DNA of 64,000 nt from assembly GCF_037126465.1 (NCBI RefSeq), contig NC_088204.1, positions 62,679,807 to 62,743,806 on the forward strand, in the 5' to 3' direction. Position 1 is the first letter of the stretch. Every line of letters begins with the position of its first letter. This document shows, in pieces, positions 35,441-45,884 of this stretch. A program made the translations under genes and the position numbers. The notes beneath the pieces were generated by a model. It saw nothing but the letters and a program-made list of their open reading frames with translations, ran no database searches and was not told the origin of the DNA. This stretch comes from Ornithodoros turicata (taxonomy: Eukaryota; Arthropoda; Arachnida; Ixodida; Argasidae).

Positions 35441-35640
35441 AGACCCCTACAGATGATGGCAGCCAATAAATTGCAACTAGGTAGTCACTTGTTTCTGTGT
35501 TCCATCGCCCAGCGATGGTCAGCGGCCGCTCCGGACCGCTTTCTTCAAGATGGTGTCATTGATCTTCAACTAAACCCCTTCTCTCCACTCTATCTCTATC
35601 TATTTTTTTCTTTTTTATGGATACTGGTTGCCGCCAACAC
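35441..35640 (+). repeat. Fragment of the candidate BEL-type LTR family
   Basis: TTGATCTTCAACTA, TTCTCTCCACT, TATCTATTTTTTT and TATGGATACTGGTTGCC are shared with 58140-58213 in the same orientation and with 49030-49110 in inverse. The fragment abuts the low end of the Gypsy element. Confidence 0.55.
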
Positions 35641-35849
35641 ACGGCGTGGCGGCAACACACATATTTTTATTCTGCTCATGCCGAGTGCTCGACCCAGCAG
35701 CAGCATGAGTGAAGCACAGCCAACAAAAGAACGCGCACAGAGCAAAGCAGGCAGCTTATCTACCTTCTGCGCGGAGTGGCGTGGCACATAACATACCGGT
35801 GCTAACTTTGACTGTTATCACACAACACTTTCCCCTCTCTAATGCAAAG

Positions 35850-36531
35850 CTACGGCTGGAAACGATCTGGTGGGCGACGTTCTCGAAGGGGGTATCGTCT
35901 AGGAAGGTCGCTTCCATCTGAGACACTTTGCTGAGGAGAAGTTTCTTGCGAAGGGTGTCCTCTGACTGTCGAGGATAACTGACTCTTCGTTGTGCCGTCG
36001 GGGTGAACCCTGGACCACTGCCTGCGAGGGGACTTCCGTTGAATCCTTGGTGGCGGGGCAATCGAACCAGGCGTGTCCACTTGCAACAGGAACTCTTCGT
36101 AGTTGGTCCAAATGTCGTCGCCACAGTAAAGTTCCGTACAGTGTGTTAACCTGCACTCTGTAACTGGTCCAGTCTGATTAAGGATCACACCACGTAACAA
36201 CCTTTGCCCTCCAGGAAAATTACGCGCCATCACAATGTCACCAACGTTAAGGGTTCGATCGTTTCGGAGTACGCCGATGTGGAGACCACACGAACTGTTT
36301 ATGTTGCACAGAACGTTCAACACAAGGTTTTACAAGATCTAGACGGGAATGTAAGTTCCGTCCGAACAACAGTCTAGCTGGCGTTTCTCCTCTCGTTGCG
36401 GGCGGCGTATTCCGATACTGAAGAAGGAAACGGTCCAAGGCAAGATTCAGTCGTGATTTATTTTCACACTTTCAAAGCACCGACATAAGCGATTGCGCAA
36501 ACCTTTCGGCCAAACCGTTACTGCTCGGATG
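35850..36531 (-). pseudogene. Gypsy integrase, C-terminal part
   Basis: Downstream half of the integrase split by the LINE. Blocks seen: YHPSSNGLAERFAQSL next to the insertion, a stop near 36464, then RFLLQYRNTPPATRGETPAR and LFGRNLHSRLDLVKP. In a shifted frame follow LNVGDIVMARNFPGGQRLLR, GVILNQTGPVTECRL and RYPLRERRPPDRF, the usual end of Gypsy integrases before the polypurine tract. It cannot be functional because of the stop, the frameshift and the LINE. Confidence 0.8.
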
Positions 36532-36538
36532 ATAAGGA

Positions 36539-38450
36539 ATAGGTTGCTAAATATCAATGCGAGGAGTGTTGTCAACAAGGTGGCGGAGCTGGAGTCAATA
36601 TTACGTGCGGCAAGACGGTTCTGGTGTCACCTGGTTAAAAAGGACAATAAGATTAAAGAGATTAAACTCAATGGGGTGGCAGTTGTCGACGGCGCGAGAA
36701 TCGCGGATGAATTCAACGGGTGGTTTGCCTCTGTGTACACCAACGACGACTGTACAGAACCACCTTTCTCTTCTACCTGCTTTGGTCTGAGCGATGTCGA
36801 AATGTTCACAGAGGGTTTCTTAGATAGGCTCCCCCGGCTGGACACGAAGAAGGCGTGTGGTCCAGACGGGATACCCAATGCTTTTTTACAGCGGTATGCA
36901 GAGTGGTGTTCAAAGTTTCTTTGTGTCATTTACCAATCCAGTTTAAGATCGGGTGAAATCCCGTCTGACTGGAAGGTAGCCAAAGTGGTACCAATATTTA
37001 AAAGCGGTGATAAATCAAACATTACTAACTACAGGCCGGTCTCACTACTAAGCACTAGTAGCAAAGTTCTGGAACATATTGTCTTTAAACACATAATTAG
37101 CGTTTTGGAAGAAAGCGATTTCTTGGTGAAAGAGCAGCACGGCTTTAGGCGAGGTTACTCGACAGCTACGCAACTTGTACACATAGTTCATGACTTTGCC
37201 TCTGTTGTAGACAAAGGTGGTCAAACGGACGTTGTGTTTTTAGATTTATCAAAGGCATTCGACAGAGTTTCACACACTAAGCTGTTGTATAAATTGAAAA
37301 ACATAATAAGTAATGATCGTATACTGCAATGGTTTCACTCCTATCTTACTAATCGTAAGCAGTTCGTGAGTGTTGGTGGAGCCCATTCGCATTCCTTGGC
37401 AGTTCTCTCCGGAGTACCACAGGGGTCCGTGCTTGGACCGTTGCTGTTTCTAATTTTTATAAATGACCTTTGCATCGCCATTCCAGAAATCCAGTGTCGT
37501 TTCTTTGCTGATGATTGCATTTTGTATTCTAGTACAAACACTACTAACGACCAAGTCAAATTAAACAACTGTCTGCAATCTATTGTTACGTGGTGCGAAA
37601 TGTGGCAGGTGGAGCTCAATGTGAAAAAGGGCGTGTTCATGTGTGTTACAACGAAGAAAACGTCGTTGTCCTTTCCGTATAGTATTAACACTATTGTGTT
37701 GAGTAAAGTGGAGAATCAAATATACCTTGGTGTATCAATAGCATCAAACCTAAGCTGGGTCGAGAATGTTGAACAAGTTGCTACCAAAGCATCCCGTAAA
37801 CTTTGGTCACTGAGGAGGACGATGCGCCACTGTACGTCTGCAACGAAGCTGACGGCTTACACTACGTTAGTGCGGCCAATTTTAGAGTACGCGGATATTC
37901 TTTGGGATCCCTACGTACAGACACATACTAACATGCTAGAATCTGTGCAGAAAAAAGCCCTTCGATTTATATATAATGCATATGGTCAGCACACATCTTC
38001 GATTTCACTCTATGCTAAATATGGTTTGCCAACCTTGGCTCAACGAAGGAAAATTCGGCGTCTCAAGCTTTTGCACGATATAGTTAGCGGTACTAATGGG
38101 CTCAAGTTCTGCGATTACTTAACTTACAATTCGAGCCGATCCACAAGACTGAAACATAGTAAATTAATCCGTGAGTTTCGTTGCAATAAAGATGTGTTTA
38201 AATTTTCTTTTTTTCCTCGTACTGTACGAGAATGGAACAAATTGCCCTCTTGTCTTACACAAATTTCATCACCAACCCGGTTTTTACAAGGTCTTGTCGG
38301 CTAACTTTCTTTCTTGACTTCAGATGTTTAACACTTGACATTTTGCACTGTGTATAGCCGTATGTTGTATGTGTTGTATGTAGTGTACTCACCTCATCTG
38401 CCATGGCCATCAAGAGATGGCCGGCAGTATCTTTCAAATAAAAAATAAAA
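36539..38450 (+). mobile_element. Non-LTR retrotransposon (Jockey/CR1-like), 5' truncated, 7-bp target duplication
   Basis: ATAAGGA is duplicated at 36532-36538 and 38451-38457, and the 3' end is an AATAAAAAATAAAA tail, so the limits are exact. Inserted on the plus strand into a minus-strand Gypsy integrase. Only one coding region remains; the 5' end is missing. Confidence 0.92.
36545..38304 (+). CDS. LINE reverse transcriptase with most of the endonuclease deleted, open frame
   Basis: The frame is open upstream of the insertion from 36493, but the element part starts at about 36545 with NINARSVVNKVAELESIL, the first segment of an APE-type endonuclease. After AA it jumps to a pre-RT segment (IKLNGVAVVDGARIADEFNG), so nearly all of the endonuclease is deleted in frame. 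The RT is complete: ACGPDGIPNAFL, PIFKSGDKSNITNYRPVSLL, QHGFRRGYSTATQL, VVFLDLSKAFDRVSH, GVPQGSVLGPLLFLIFIND and FADDCILY, then a thumb and the C-terminal region ending QGLVG and stop. FADD is the catalytic site that copies element RNA into DNA. Lacking the endonuclease and the first frame, this copy could not insert itself by the normal route. No stop interrupts the remaining 580 or so codons, which suggests a recent insertion. Confidence 0.9.
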
Positions 38451-38459
38451 ATAAGGAGC

Positions 38460-38915
38460 TGTGGTTACCGATCTCACTCCTATTTGTTCCAAAAAGTCTT
38501 TAAATTCCCGAAAAACAAAGGCTTGACCATTATCAGTAACAAACGAATCTGGAATCCCGAATCTGCAGAACGGGTTATGCAACTTGTCAATGGCACACTC
38601 AGCAGTTGTTTTCTGCATAACAAAAACCACACGCCACTTCGAATGGGCGTCTACAATAACGAAAAACATGCGCTCTCTAAAGAGTCCTGCGAAGTCCGTG
38701 TGAAGTCTTCGCCATGGGGCTGTTGGACAAGACCACGGGTGAAGCGGGGCTCTCGGCGGAGCGTGTTGCACTTGTTGGCACTCAGGACATGCAAACACTT
38801 TTAACGCTATGTCAGAGTCTATGGTAGGCCACCACGCGTAACTGCGGGCTGGCTCTTTGGTTCTGACTATCCCTTGATGGCCGTCATGTAGCTCGTCGAA
38901 GATGGTCCCATCCTC
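38460..38915 (-). pseudogene. Gypsy integrase, N-terminal part
   Basis: Upstream half of the integrase split by the LINE. From the primer-binding site the frame reads into DELHDGHQGI and PECQQVQHAPPRAPLHPW, which give the HHCC zinc-binding residues. Then come the catalytic-core blocks HTDFAGLFRERMFFVIVDAH and FGIPDSFVTDNGQAF. The frame stays open up to the LINE junction at about 38457. Integrase would join element DNA to the chromosome. Confidence 0.85.
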
Positions 38916-38932
38916 GTCGCCAATATGTTGTG
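38916..38932 (-). other. Primer-binding site matching tRNA-Ser
   Basis: On the minus strand TGGCGACGAGGATGGGA lies three bases after the LTR end (ACACAACA). It is complementary to the 3' end of a metazoan tRNA-Ser(GCT) including CCA, as I remember that tRNA. It fixes the orientation of the Gypsy element. Confidence 0.8.
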
Positions 38933-39127
38933 TCTACTCCACGAGACGGTGCGTAGTAGCAGAACATACTTTTATTCTGCTCATACCGAGCGCTCGACCC
39001 AGCAGCAGCATGAGTGAAGCACAGCCAACAAAAGAACGCGGACACTGCATAACATACTGGTGCTGCATGGCATACCGGGCGTGCCACATAACATACCGGT
39101 GCTAACTTTGACTGTTATCACACAACA

Positions 39128-40111
39128 ACTACTTATCTCACCAACGCCGCTACCGAAAAAAAAAGTGCTTGTCTTTTTATGTCACAATTCTATAAATGAC
39201 GGTTCTCCTGTTCTAGGGGAATCGCGAAATCGCAAATTTTATGTACATTTCTTTGCCTTCGCGCTTGTTGACAACTGGGAGCTGAATAATACCGACAAGT
39301 TGTCCAGTACATTACACGGCTAATCATTGTGTTCAACGCAGACGCTTCTGTATTTCTGAGGTGCAAAAAATATGTGCATTATAGGGTGACATTGTAAGCG
39401 ATGTTGTTAGCATAGTTATAGGGTGACGTTGTTAGTGTAGTACCCTGGCGATAAAACTCCCCATCCATCATCCCACCATAAAGTTGTTGTTTTATTAGTA
39501 ATGTGTGCAACAGTTTGTTCTTGCTGCAAGTTGTCCAGCTGGTATAAAACCAGTTAGGTCGCGATTCTGCCGGCCATGAGCGATAGAAGATGCTTCTTCT
39601 CAGCAACCGATCTCCTCCTCCGGCCGTATCTGTTCATTTTGTCCACCGGGGCCTTCTCTTTTTGACCATGAACGTTTTCTTGGTTGATCCTGTCAGGCAA
39701 GACTTGGTAGGCGCAAGTACCAGTTTTACAACCGCTGCCTGGCTTTCCGGTATTTGGGTCAGCAGCCCAAGTCCTGTTAAAAACAACAGAGGACGGTTAC
39801 AATATGTTCAATGCAGAGCAGAGCCCTGTTGGAGTCACTGAATAGCTTCGCTGAGAGTATTGCATTCCTTTTTGTCGGTACCATGCTGCAGTCGTGTAGT
39901 AATAATGAGAGCGCCGCTGTCTGATTGGGCGAAATCTGCAAGTGCGCGGCATTTTGTTCACACGTCAGTGGAACCGCGCACATTTAAAACTGAACATCAC
40001 CGCATAGCAGGGTCTTAGTCAACTATCATCTCTGGTGACACTGCTCTGGCCCCTGGTTTCTTGAACCGGAGATGTACGCCTTTTTTTACCAATTATGTAC
40101 TGCATAAGCGG
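39128..40111. other. Intergenic, no recognisable feature
   Basis: Short open frames only. A local repeat ATAGGGTGAC(A/G)TTGT occurs twice at 39381-39435. Nothing supports a gene. Confidence 0.45.
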
Positions 40112-40224
40112 TACAAAAAAGGCGTACGCCTCCCATTTTCAACAAATCAAGCGAGAGACAGATGTCATTCGGGATAATAGTTCGCTAGGAGCGTGCTATA
40201 CTGTGAAGTTCATTTTTAAGAGTG
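40112..40224 (+). mobile_element. CACTCT-family MITE
   Basis: Shares GGCGTACGCCT, TTTTCAACAAATCA and GTGAAGTTCATTTTTAAGAGTG with the MITEs at 42391 and 42637. The right end is well kept (TTTTTAAGAGTG followed by CA); the left end is degenerate. Confidence 0.65.
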
Positions 40225-41399
40225 CAGTTTTTTTTTGCGGCCAGGAAAAACGACAGTATGCTGCGGCAAACTTAAAGGACAACAGAAGCGAAATTTGTCA
40301 ATTGCAAGAACCGATCCGAACAAGGTGTAAATCTTGCGTAGAATTATGGTGCCACCAGTATTTTGTGAGTACGCTGCACAGATAGGCATATTTTTGACGA
40401 TTATGAGCCCGCTTTGCCGCCCACCCGACACGATCGCCCATGGAGCACGCCCGCTGCCGCAAAGCATTGCGGGAAATCTGAGGAGCGCGTGACGTCAAAT
40501 ATACATTGAGATCCATGTGAGGCTGTCAGGTGAATGGGATAAACACCGCGCATTACGAACAACCCCTCAAGATGTTCGATTCGGAGATCTTGCAGAAGTC
40601 TGAAGGCGATATATTCGATGAGAGATGAGTTCGTACCTATGTTTCTTCTTTTTCCCCCGCAACAGGAATCAGACGTACGCTGATACGCAGAGTGAAGATA
40701 AAGATTTGTGCGTTCCGTCTCCATGAAAATACAGAAGGGGCCACTCCGTCTTTCAGCCTTTCTGTCTCTCTCAGCCTGATGTACTTCATTGACAAGCCAT
40801 GGCTAGTGAGGACCTCCAGATTTGTTTTGAACCATTCGTCAACACTATGTCTGTGCACTACTTGTCTTGTTTCAACTATCTCTAAGTACGCATAGACGGA
40901 TTCGAGGCAACTATAAGTTTCCTCTCTTTCGAAAACAATTGAATATGAGTCATACAAAAAGTCAGACATCGGCGGAATTTGAACTACGCATCTCTTGATT
41001 GCCAGTCCAGCGCCAATGGCCAATACGGCTACGTAAGCAACCACACACTAGTAGAGAGTGTTTGTTCTGAAACAAATCCTGGGCGAACTCAAGGTAAGAC
41101 AGCCAGAAATGTAAGCAGCAAGACGCTCAGCCCTAGACAGAATAAGGTCACCTTCCTTCGGAAGGAGTTTGGGGGTCAGCCTCGGTAGTGTTGTCTTTGT
41201 ACTAAACATCAGTCGATGTTTCATGACATCAGTCGTCCAAGGAACACTCTGTCCTCGCGTTGCAGAAAGGAAGTCGGCAACATCCTGTAGCACCACTAGG
41301 AAACACGAAACACTCGCGAAAAGCAACCTCCGATCGCAAAACAACCGCGAAATGAAAGTCGGGAACTCCAACAGGAGAGACAACGTGCGTCACTTCCCT
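40225..41399. other. Intergenic with one tRNA-like patch
   Basis: No coding region is recognised. On the minus strand at about 40975-41040, TAGCCGTATTGG and TAGTTCAAATTCC lie at the spacing of degenerate A and B boxes, so a decayed tRNA or SINE head is possible. No SINE body from the other copies follows. Confidence 0.35.
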
Positions 41400-41644
41400 G
41401 GGGGCTTAATCGCTTCACCGTCGTTACGGTCGTTACAAGCTAACGAGTGGCGGGAAATGCAAAAAGGCGGGCGGAAAATTTAAAAAGGTGAGCACGTGAT
41501 AAAACACGTGCACGGCGCTCTTCGCGCTATAAGTGAAGGCCGTGGTACACGTCACGCGCAATGTGACACGTTCCCACCGTTTTGAATTTCCCGCCACTCG
41601 TTAGCTTGTAACGACCGTAACGACGATGAAGCGATTAAGCCCCC
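41400..41644. mobile_element. MITE with about 60-bp near-perfect inverted repeats
   Basis: Left arm GGGGGCTTAATCGCTTCACC...GCGGGAAAT returns as ATTTCCCGCC...GAAGCGATTAAGCCCCC. Two mismatches are visible in about 60 bp. The middle is about 120 bp with CACGTG words. No target duplication is evident at these limits. Confidence 0.85.
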
Positions 41645-42390
41645 TGGTCTGGTACGGCGGCGCTGCGACGCTCACCAGCGGGTCAGAGTGCTCTGCGGCC
41701 GAATTTTATATCGCGATTATGGCGGCATTTCAACTAATATACGTAAATCTCAGTCGAATTTGGCATTGTTTTGGTACACACCACAATGTGAGGTAAATAA
41801 CTTTGCAGCTTATTTTCGCTTCCGTCGTCCTTCAATTCACGTCGCGAACTGCAGCGCGTTGACCGTAACCACGTGCAATATTATTTAGAGGGTGTTTAGA
41901 GTGTGGTTTGATCTATTGCTGGCAAGGGAGACGCAAAACCGTGGTCGAATCAAGAAGAAAGAACGAACGTCTACAGACGGGGACCGTCATTAACATAACA
42001 AACGAACTTAACGGAGCCAAAGTGGCATCGCCACACGGCGCCCCTGGCGTGGAACTTGCAGTTGTATATCAGTTTCAGTACTCTGGAGCTACTCAGTGAC
42101 GCTAAGCCGCGTATTAGAAGGAAGTGCGCCCATTAATGGGACCTGCCTATACCATAAGCTCTAGCCACCTTTTTTTCTCTCTGTTTCTCTGACCAATGAC
42201 GTCTTAAAATAGTGGACATTATCAATCAACCCATCCACATATTATGTCCCCCTATCCTACGTAAGCAGTGCCATTTTGGATGACGAGTCGATTGGCAATT
42301 TTTGTGGTTTGCAATACTAGTGAACCTTTCCGCCAATCTGAGGAACGTCACATACAAGGCGCAAGGCACGTCGGCAATTGCCATCTACTA
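41645..42390. other. Intergenic, no recognisable feature
   Basis: Only short frames without motifs; no repeat shared with other parts of the window was seen. Confidence 0.45.
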
Positions 42391-42510
42391 CACTCTTAAA
42401 CAAAATAGGCTCCTCTTCCCGTTTTCAACAAATCTAGGGCGAGAACGTTGTCATTCGGGGTGATGGTTGGCTAGGAGCGTGCTATGTGGTGAAGTTCATT
42501 TTTAAGAGCG
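42391..42510 (+). mobile_element. CACTCT-family MITE, complete, TA target duplication
   Basis: Begins CACTCTTAAACAAAATAGGC and ends GAAGTTCATTTTTAAGAGCG, flanked on both sides by TA (42389-42390, 42511-42512). At 120 bp it is the shortest complete member of the family in the window. Confidence 0.8.
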
Positions 42511-42636
42511 TACCATCCCTCGTTGTAGGTCTGCCAGCAGAACCCCCTGCTTTTCTCTCTGTCGGAGCAATTTTTCAAATAAAACATTACAAACTGGCCT
42601 GAAGAAAAAAAAACTTATGCTGTTCATAATTATCAC

Positions 42637-42982
42637 AAAAAAGGCGTACGCCTACCGTTTTCAACAAATCAGGGCAGGGAATGATATCATTTGAGATGAT
42701 GGTTGGCCAGGAGTGTGCTATGCAGTGAAGTTCATTTCTAAGACGTACGTGAGAGGACTGGGAGGTACCCGGGTTCGAATCCCGGTGCGGCTGTGCTGTC
42801 TGGGGTTTTTTCTGGGTTTTCCTCAGATGCTTTCAGACATATGTCGGCACAGTTCCCTTAGAAGTCGGCCCAGGACGCACATTCCCCCAGGGCGTCAGTC
42901 GTGACGTTGCCCGCCTCTGTGAGGCCGACAACGGCGAGCCCTTTCACCAGCACCACCACCACCACCATCATTTCTAAGAGTG
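42637..42982 (+). mobile_element. CACTCT-family MITE split by a SINE
   Basis: The MITE body (GGCGTACGCCTACCG, TTTTCAACAAATCAGGGCAG, GTGAAGTTCATTTCTAAG) is interrupted at 42744 and its last bases (TCATTTCTAAGAGTG, then TA) reappear after the SINE. Without the SINE it would be about the same size as its relatives. Confidence 0.75.
42744..42967 (+). mobile_element. 5'-truncated tRNA SINE with 12-bp target duplication
   Basis: TCATTTCTAAGA is repeated at 42732-42743 and 42968-42979. Inside are a B box (GGTTCGAATCC), the shared body (GTCGGCACAGTTCCC, GAAGTCGGCCCAGGACGCA), GTGAGGCCGACAACGGCGAG and a (CAC)n tail. The A box half of the head is absent. Confidence 0.88.
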
Positions 42983-43634
42983 TACCAAAAGAATCGTAAT
43001 ATGTCGCGGCCTTCCTCTGAGAGTATGGTGAGCTATTGAGAGTGATACCTGAAGAAATGCCTTTTGAATGTGTCCTAGGACGGCGACCTGATGTATTGGA
43101 AATTTGAGCAGTAGATCGATGAGACTCGGATTCAAGTTTGGCCCCGCTGACTATGTATCGTTGAGAGAAAGGCATCCTGGTGCACTAGATAACGCGTCAA
43201 AGACGATGCGTAGTTCCGCTGTCGTGCTGTCTCATCTCACCACGCACTGATGAGATATGTAGTATACCAGGCTTGGTGGCATGATTACCGTTTCCTGAGC
43301 CTTTTCGGCGAAACCGTTTTCCATGAACTCTAGTATTCCCGTGTCGTATTCCTTCATCGTCTGTTGATCTCTCAGAAGGTGCTTTGTGAGTGATCCGAGC
43401 CTCTTTAATGCTGTCGCGAAGTCGGGTCACCTTCTCGTTCCATGGGAATGACAATTGGTAACGTTCATTCTCAAAACTTCACTGTGACTTCAAACTTTTT
43501 ATGATCGCATTTTCGTTGTTTACAAGTGTCTGTTCCTCCTTAATGCCACTATGTTCCAATTCCCAGCATTTGAAATAGTTGGGCGGATATTTCCCGGTTT
43601 ACTGCGTCAGTTACGGCTACTCTCATCACACCAG
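42983..43634 (-). pseudogene. BEL/Pao reverse transcriptase, N-terminal part, decayed
   Basis: On the minus strand, after the CACTA-like insertion, blocks of BEL/Pao RT occur in changing frames: GVMRVAVTDAVN, LSFPWNEKVTRL, EFMENGFAEKA, ELRIVFDALSSAPG, AGPNLNPSLIDLLLKFP and HIQKAFLQVSL. At least two frame changes and several stops are present. The catalytic YVDD-type part is missing because the sequence changes to the MITE at 42982. RT would copy the element RNA. Confidence 0.8.
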
Positions 43635-43636
43635 TA

Positions 43637-44866
43637 CACTCTAAATTGTTTCACACCTTTAAAGGTGTAAAATAGGTGTATTAACAAAGATCACACCCCT
43701 TTCACAACCCCTACAACTTTGTTTTGGAAGTTCCTGAGGGTGTAACGTTGGTGTACTCCACCCTCAGGTGAAATATGGTGATAGTGTGTCGCCCGGGTGT
43801 AGAAAGGGAGTGTGTTTGTTTTCGTTCACATGAACAAAAGTAAATATATACAACAACAGGAAACAGGAAATTACATTACAACAGTGCATGGCCTGGATTT
43901 ACAACAAGTCTACCATCTGGTAATGCATGCAGATTTAGAAGATCTGTTGAGATAGTGCTTAAAGTTCTTAAAACACGTTGCTCCTCATTGCAAGACAGAA
44001 CAAATACATGATAGTGCTCATCATACTCAACTGTAGTTAATGTTTGTATGAGAAAAATGGTATCAGAGTTAATAACATGTATGTAACACCGGTAAGTCCT
44101 CCTCTGAAGATTCCTTGGCAACAACAGCCAACAGCAAATGTGTTATCATTATCAACTGCACTTTTCACATAAACTAAAGATTCTGCGTGAATCTCCTTGG
44201 AACCATCAGTAGATGTGGCATTTCTGATGAAGCGCTGCGACCACACATACATTTGATAAAACTGATGTTTTCTTGCTAATGAAAGGGTTATGTTCTTAAA
44301 ATGTCGAGTTTTTCTGCAAACATCTTTAAAATGCTGGTGTTTCCCTTCGAAACGCGTACAGCCATACAGATAGGAAAGGACCAAACATCATGATGAGTCG
44401 CGGATCATAAACAACGTAATGCGTTTTACAGGGGTTAGATATTTGTGGGTACAACACTGCAAAGCCTTGAAGAAACGAATAAATGCAGCGTTCTAAGTAA
44501 TGAACATGCATACTGCGCATGAGAAGGTCTACAGTTTCACGAAAAGCTATATACAGCTGCCATGCTTGATTGCCATGCACAGCTGCCACGCCATATACAT
44601 GATTGTCTGTATGTCGGCTGTGCATGTTTATACACATATTTAATCACCTTGATGGGCATACATATGTGGACCTCAATGTGATTATACGCAATATACTGGT
44701 AATTGTGAATACACAGTTACCAGCTTATTGCCATAAACCCAGCAGTTTTTTCGACGTTACACCCTTTACACCCCAATTGCCATGAGGGTGTTAAAATACA
44801 CCTTAAAAGGTGTGCGCCATGAACATTTTGATTTACACCCTTTAAGGTGTAAAATGATTTAGAGTG
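43637..44866. mobile_element. CACTA-like element, copy 1, 1230 bp, TA target duplication
   Basis: Starts CACTCTAAATTGTTTCACAC and ends AGGTGTAAAATGATTTAGAGTG, with TA on both sides (43635-43636, 44867-44868). Both ends carry the inner palindrome ACACCTTTAAAGGTGT (the right one slightly changed). It contains a decayed transposase C-terminus on the minus strand. It lies inside the BEL/Pao pol gene. Confidence 0.88.
43876..44637 (-). pseudogene. CACTA-like transposase remnant, C-terminal region
   Basis: Blocks in shifted frames: SNPCKTHYVVYDPRLIMMFG, PFLSVWLYAFRRE, HFKNITLSLARKHQFYQMYV, then a hydrophilic tail. They match the H-Y-x-x-YP...GP...R-F-E-K-H...F-K-N...LA-RHQ layout that the plus-strand pseudogene at 61.2-62.3 kb also shows (QHYLLRYPSHLLRFG). 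The N-terminal and middle parts are deleted. The family is, as I recall it, a CACTA/EnSpm-type transposase of animals. Confidence 0.6.
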
Positions 44867-44868
44867 TA

Positions 44869-45660
44869 GTTGATGAACGTGTTGCAGATGAGTTACTCAT
44901 TGTGGGACCCTGCAGCATCCACCCAAACATGGTCTCTACGGCAACAATGGTTTTGTTCAAGCGTTTGAGACCTCCTGTTTCCATTGCACAATAATTGGCG
45001 CCCCAGTGAGGACGCTGATTCCATCTTCGCACTGTATGCCATGAAGTGATCATCAGCGATGACGATCCCCTGAGCGTGCAGTTGATCTCGACGAGTCTCG
45101 TCTGGGGCTTTCATGATGTCAGAGCAGATCATCAGAACCTCTAATGCTTCGACGCGAACATCCTTCAGGTCATGCTCACTTCCCTCAAGACACAGCTCGA
45201 CTCTTCGGCACGTTGTTCTTCTATCGCATCCTGAACAAATGTGAAGATTGTGACATCTTCCTCACCGAGTACCATCAGTCGGAGATGTTTTGACAGGTCG
45301 CTTCTGATGAAGGTACGCTGGACTCCGCCATCGAGAAGTAGATGCCTCTAGGGCACGTTACTCCTTCCTTCCGCCGAAACCTGAACTCTCAGCAGTAATA
45401 TTTCATTCGAAGAGCATCCAGTACCTTGATCTGTACTCTTTAGGGACGATTGCAACGCCGCCTGCGTCCTCGTTACGTCTGCGCCTGCACGACCCCAAGA
45501 ACACTCGCGATCTTCAGGACGTCCTCAAAGTGTCATCACGTCCTCGTCCATGATGGGATGTCTGGAGGAAATCCAAAGAGTGTCATGATGAGATCTTTCA
45601 GTGATAGTCATTTGCGTACGTCCGGCGGCAGTCAGCAGGAGGACATATATAGGAGAAGCA
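44869..45660 (-). pseudogene. BEL/Pao protease region, decayed
   Basis: Minus-strand blocks in order: LLRVQVSAEGR, LLLDGGVQRTFIRSDLSKHL (the retropepsin site, where DGG replaces the usual DTG or DSG as is common in BEL/Pao), VTIFTF, DVRVEALEVLMICSDIMKAP, and after a frame change GANYCAMETGGLKRLNKTIV and AVETMFGWMLQGP. The frame reaches the CACTA-like insertion at 44866 and continues in frame on its far side once the element and one TA copy are set aside. Confidence 0.8.
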
Positions 45661-45849
45661 AATTAGCAAATGCCTGCACCCATTAATTAGTGTTCCAGTT
45701 TGTTTGTCAGAAACAAATTCAACCGAACCAGCAGCGCTCATGCATAAACTACAAAAATACTACAAAGAGAAAATACAAAACATACAGTGGTACAAACACA
45801 AATGGAATTATTTCAATGGATACTCCATGCACTGTGTTCAATGTGCGAT

Positions 45850-45852
45850 AAT

Positions 45853-45883
<31 letters not shown>

Positions 45884-45884
45884 T
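45850..45884. repeat. (TTTA)n microsatellite
   Basis: About nine tandem TTTA units. Confidence 0.95.

Larger units (their letters stand above)
35641..39127 (-). mobile_element. Ty3/Gypsy element, internally deleted, with a nested LINE
   Basis: Read on the minus strand: LTR (38936-39127, TGTTGTGTGATAAC...ACACAACA), primer-binding site, integrase pieces, polypurine tract AGAGAGGGGAAAG (35828-35840), then the second LTR from 35827 downward. The two LTRs share TGTTGTGTGATAACAGTCAA, GTGCTTCACTCATGCTGCTG and AGCAGAATAAAA, but differ in the middle and after the AATAAA. Gag, protease, RT and RNase H are absent: the primer-binding site runs straight into the zinc-binding part of the integrase. The LINE at 36539-38450 splits the integrase core. 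The tRNA-Ser primer fits the mag lineage, which is inference. Confidence 0.8.

Noticed and set aside
40637..41044. 135-codon minus-strand open frame
   Set aside because: No recognisable domain, and overlapping short frames in other phases are equally long.
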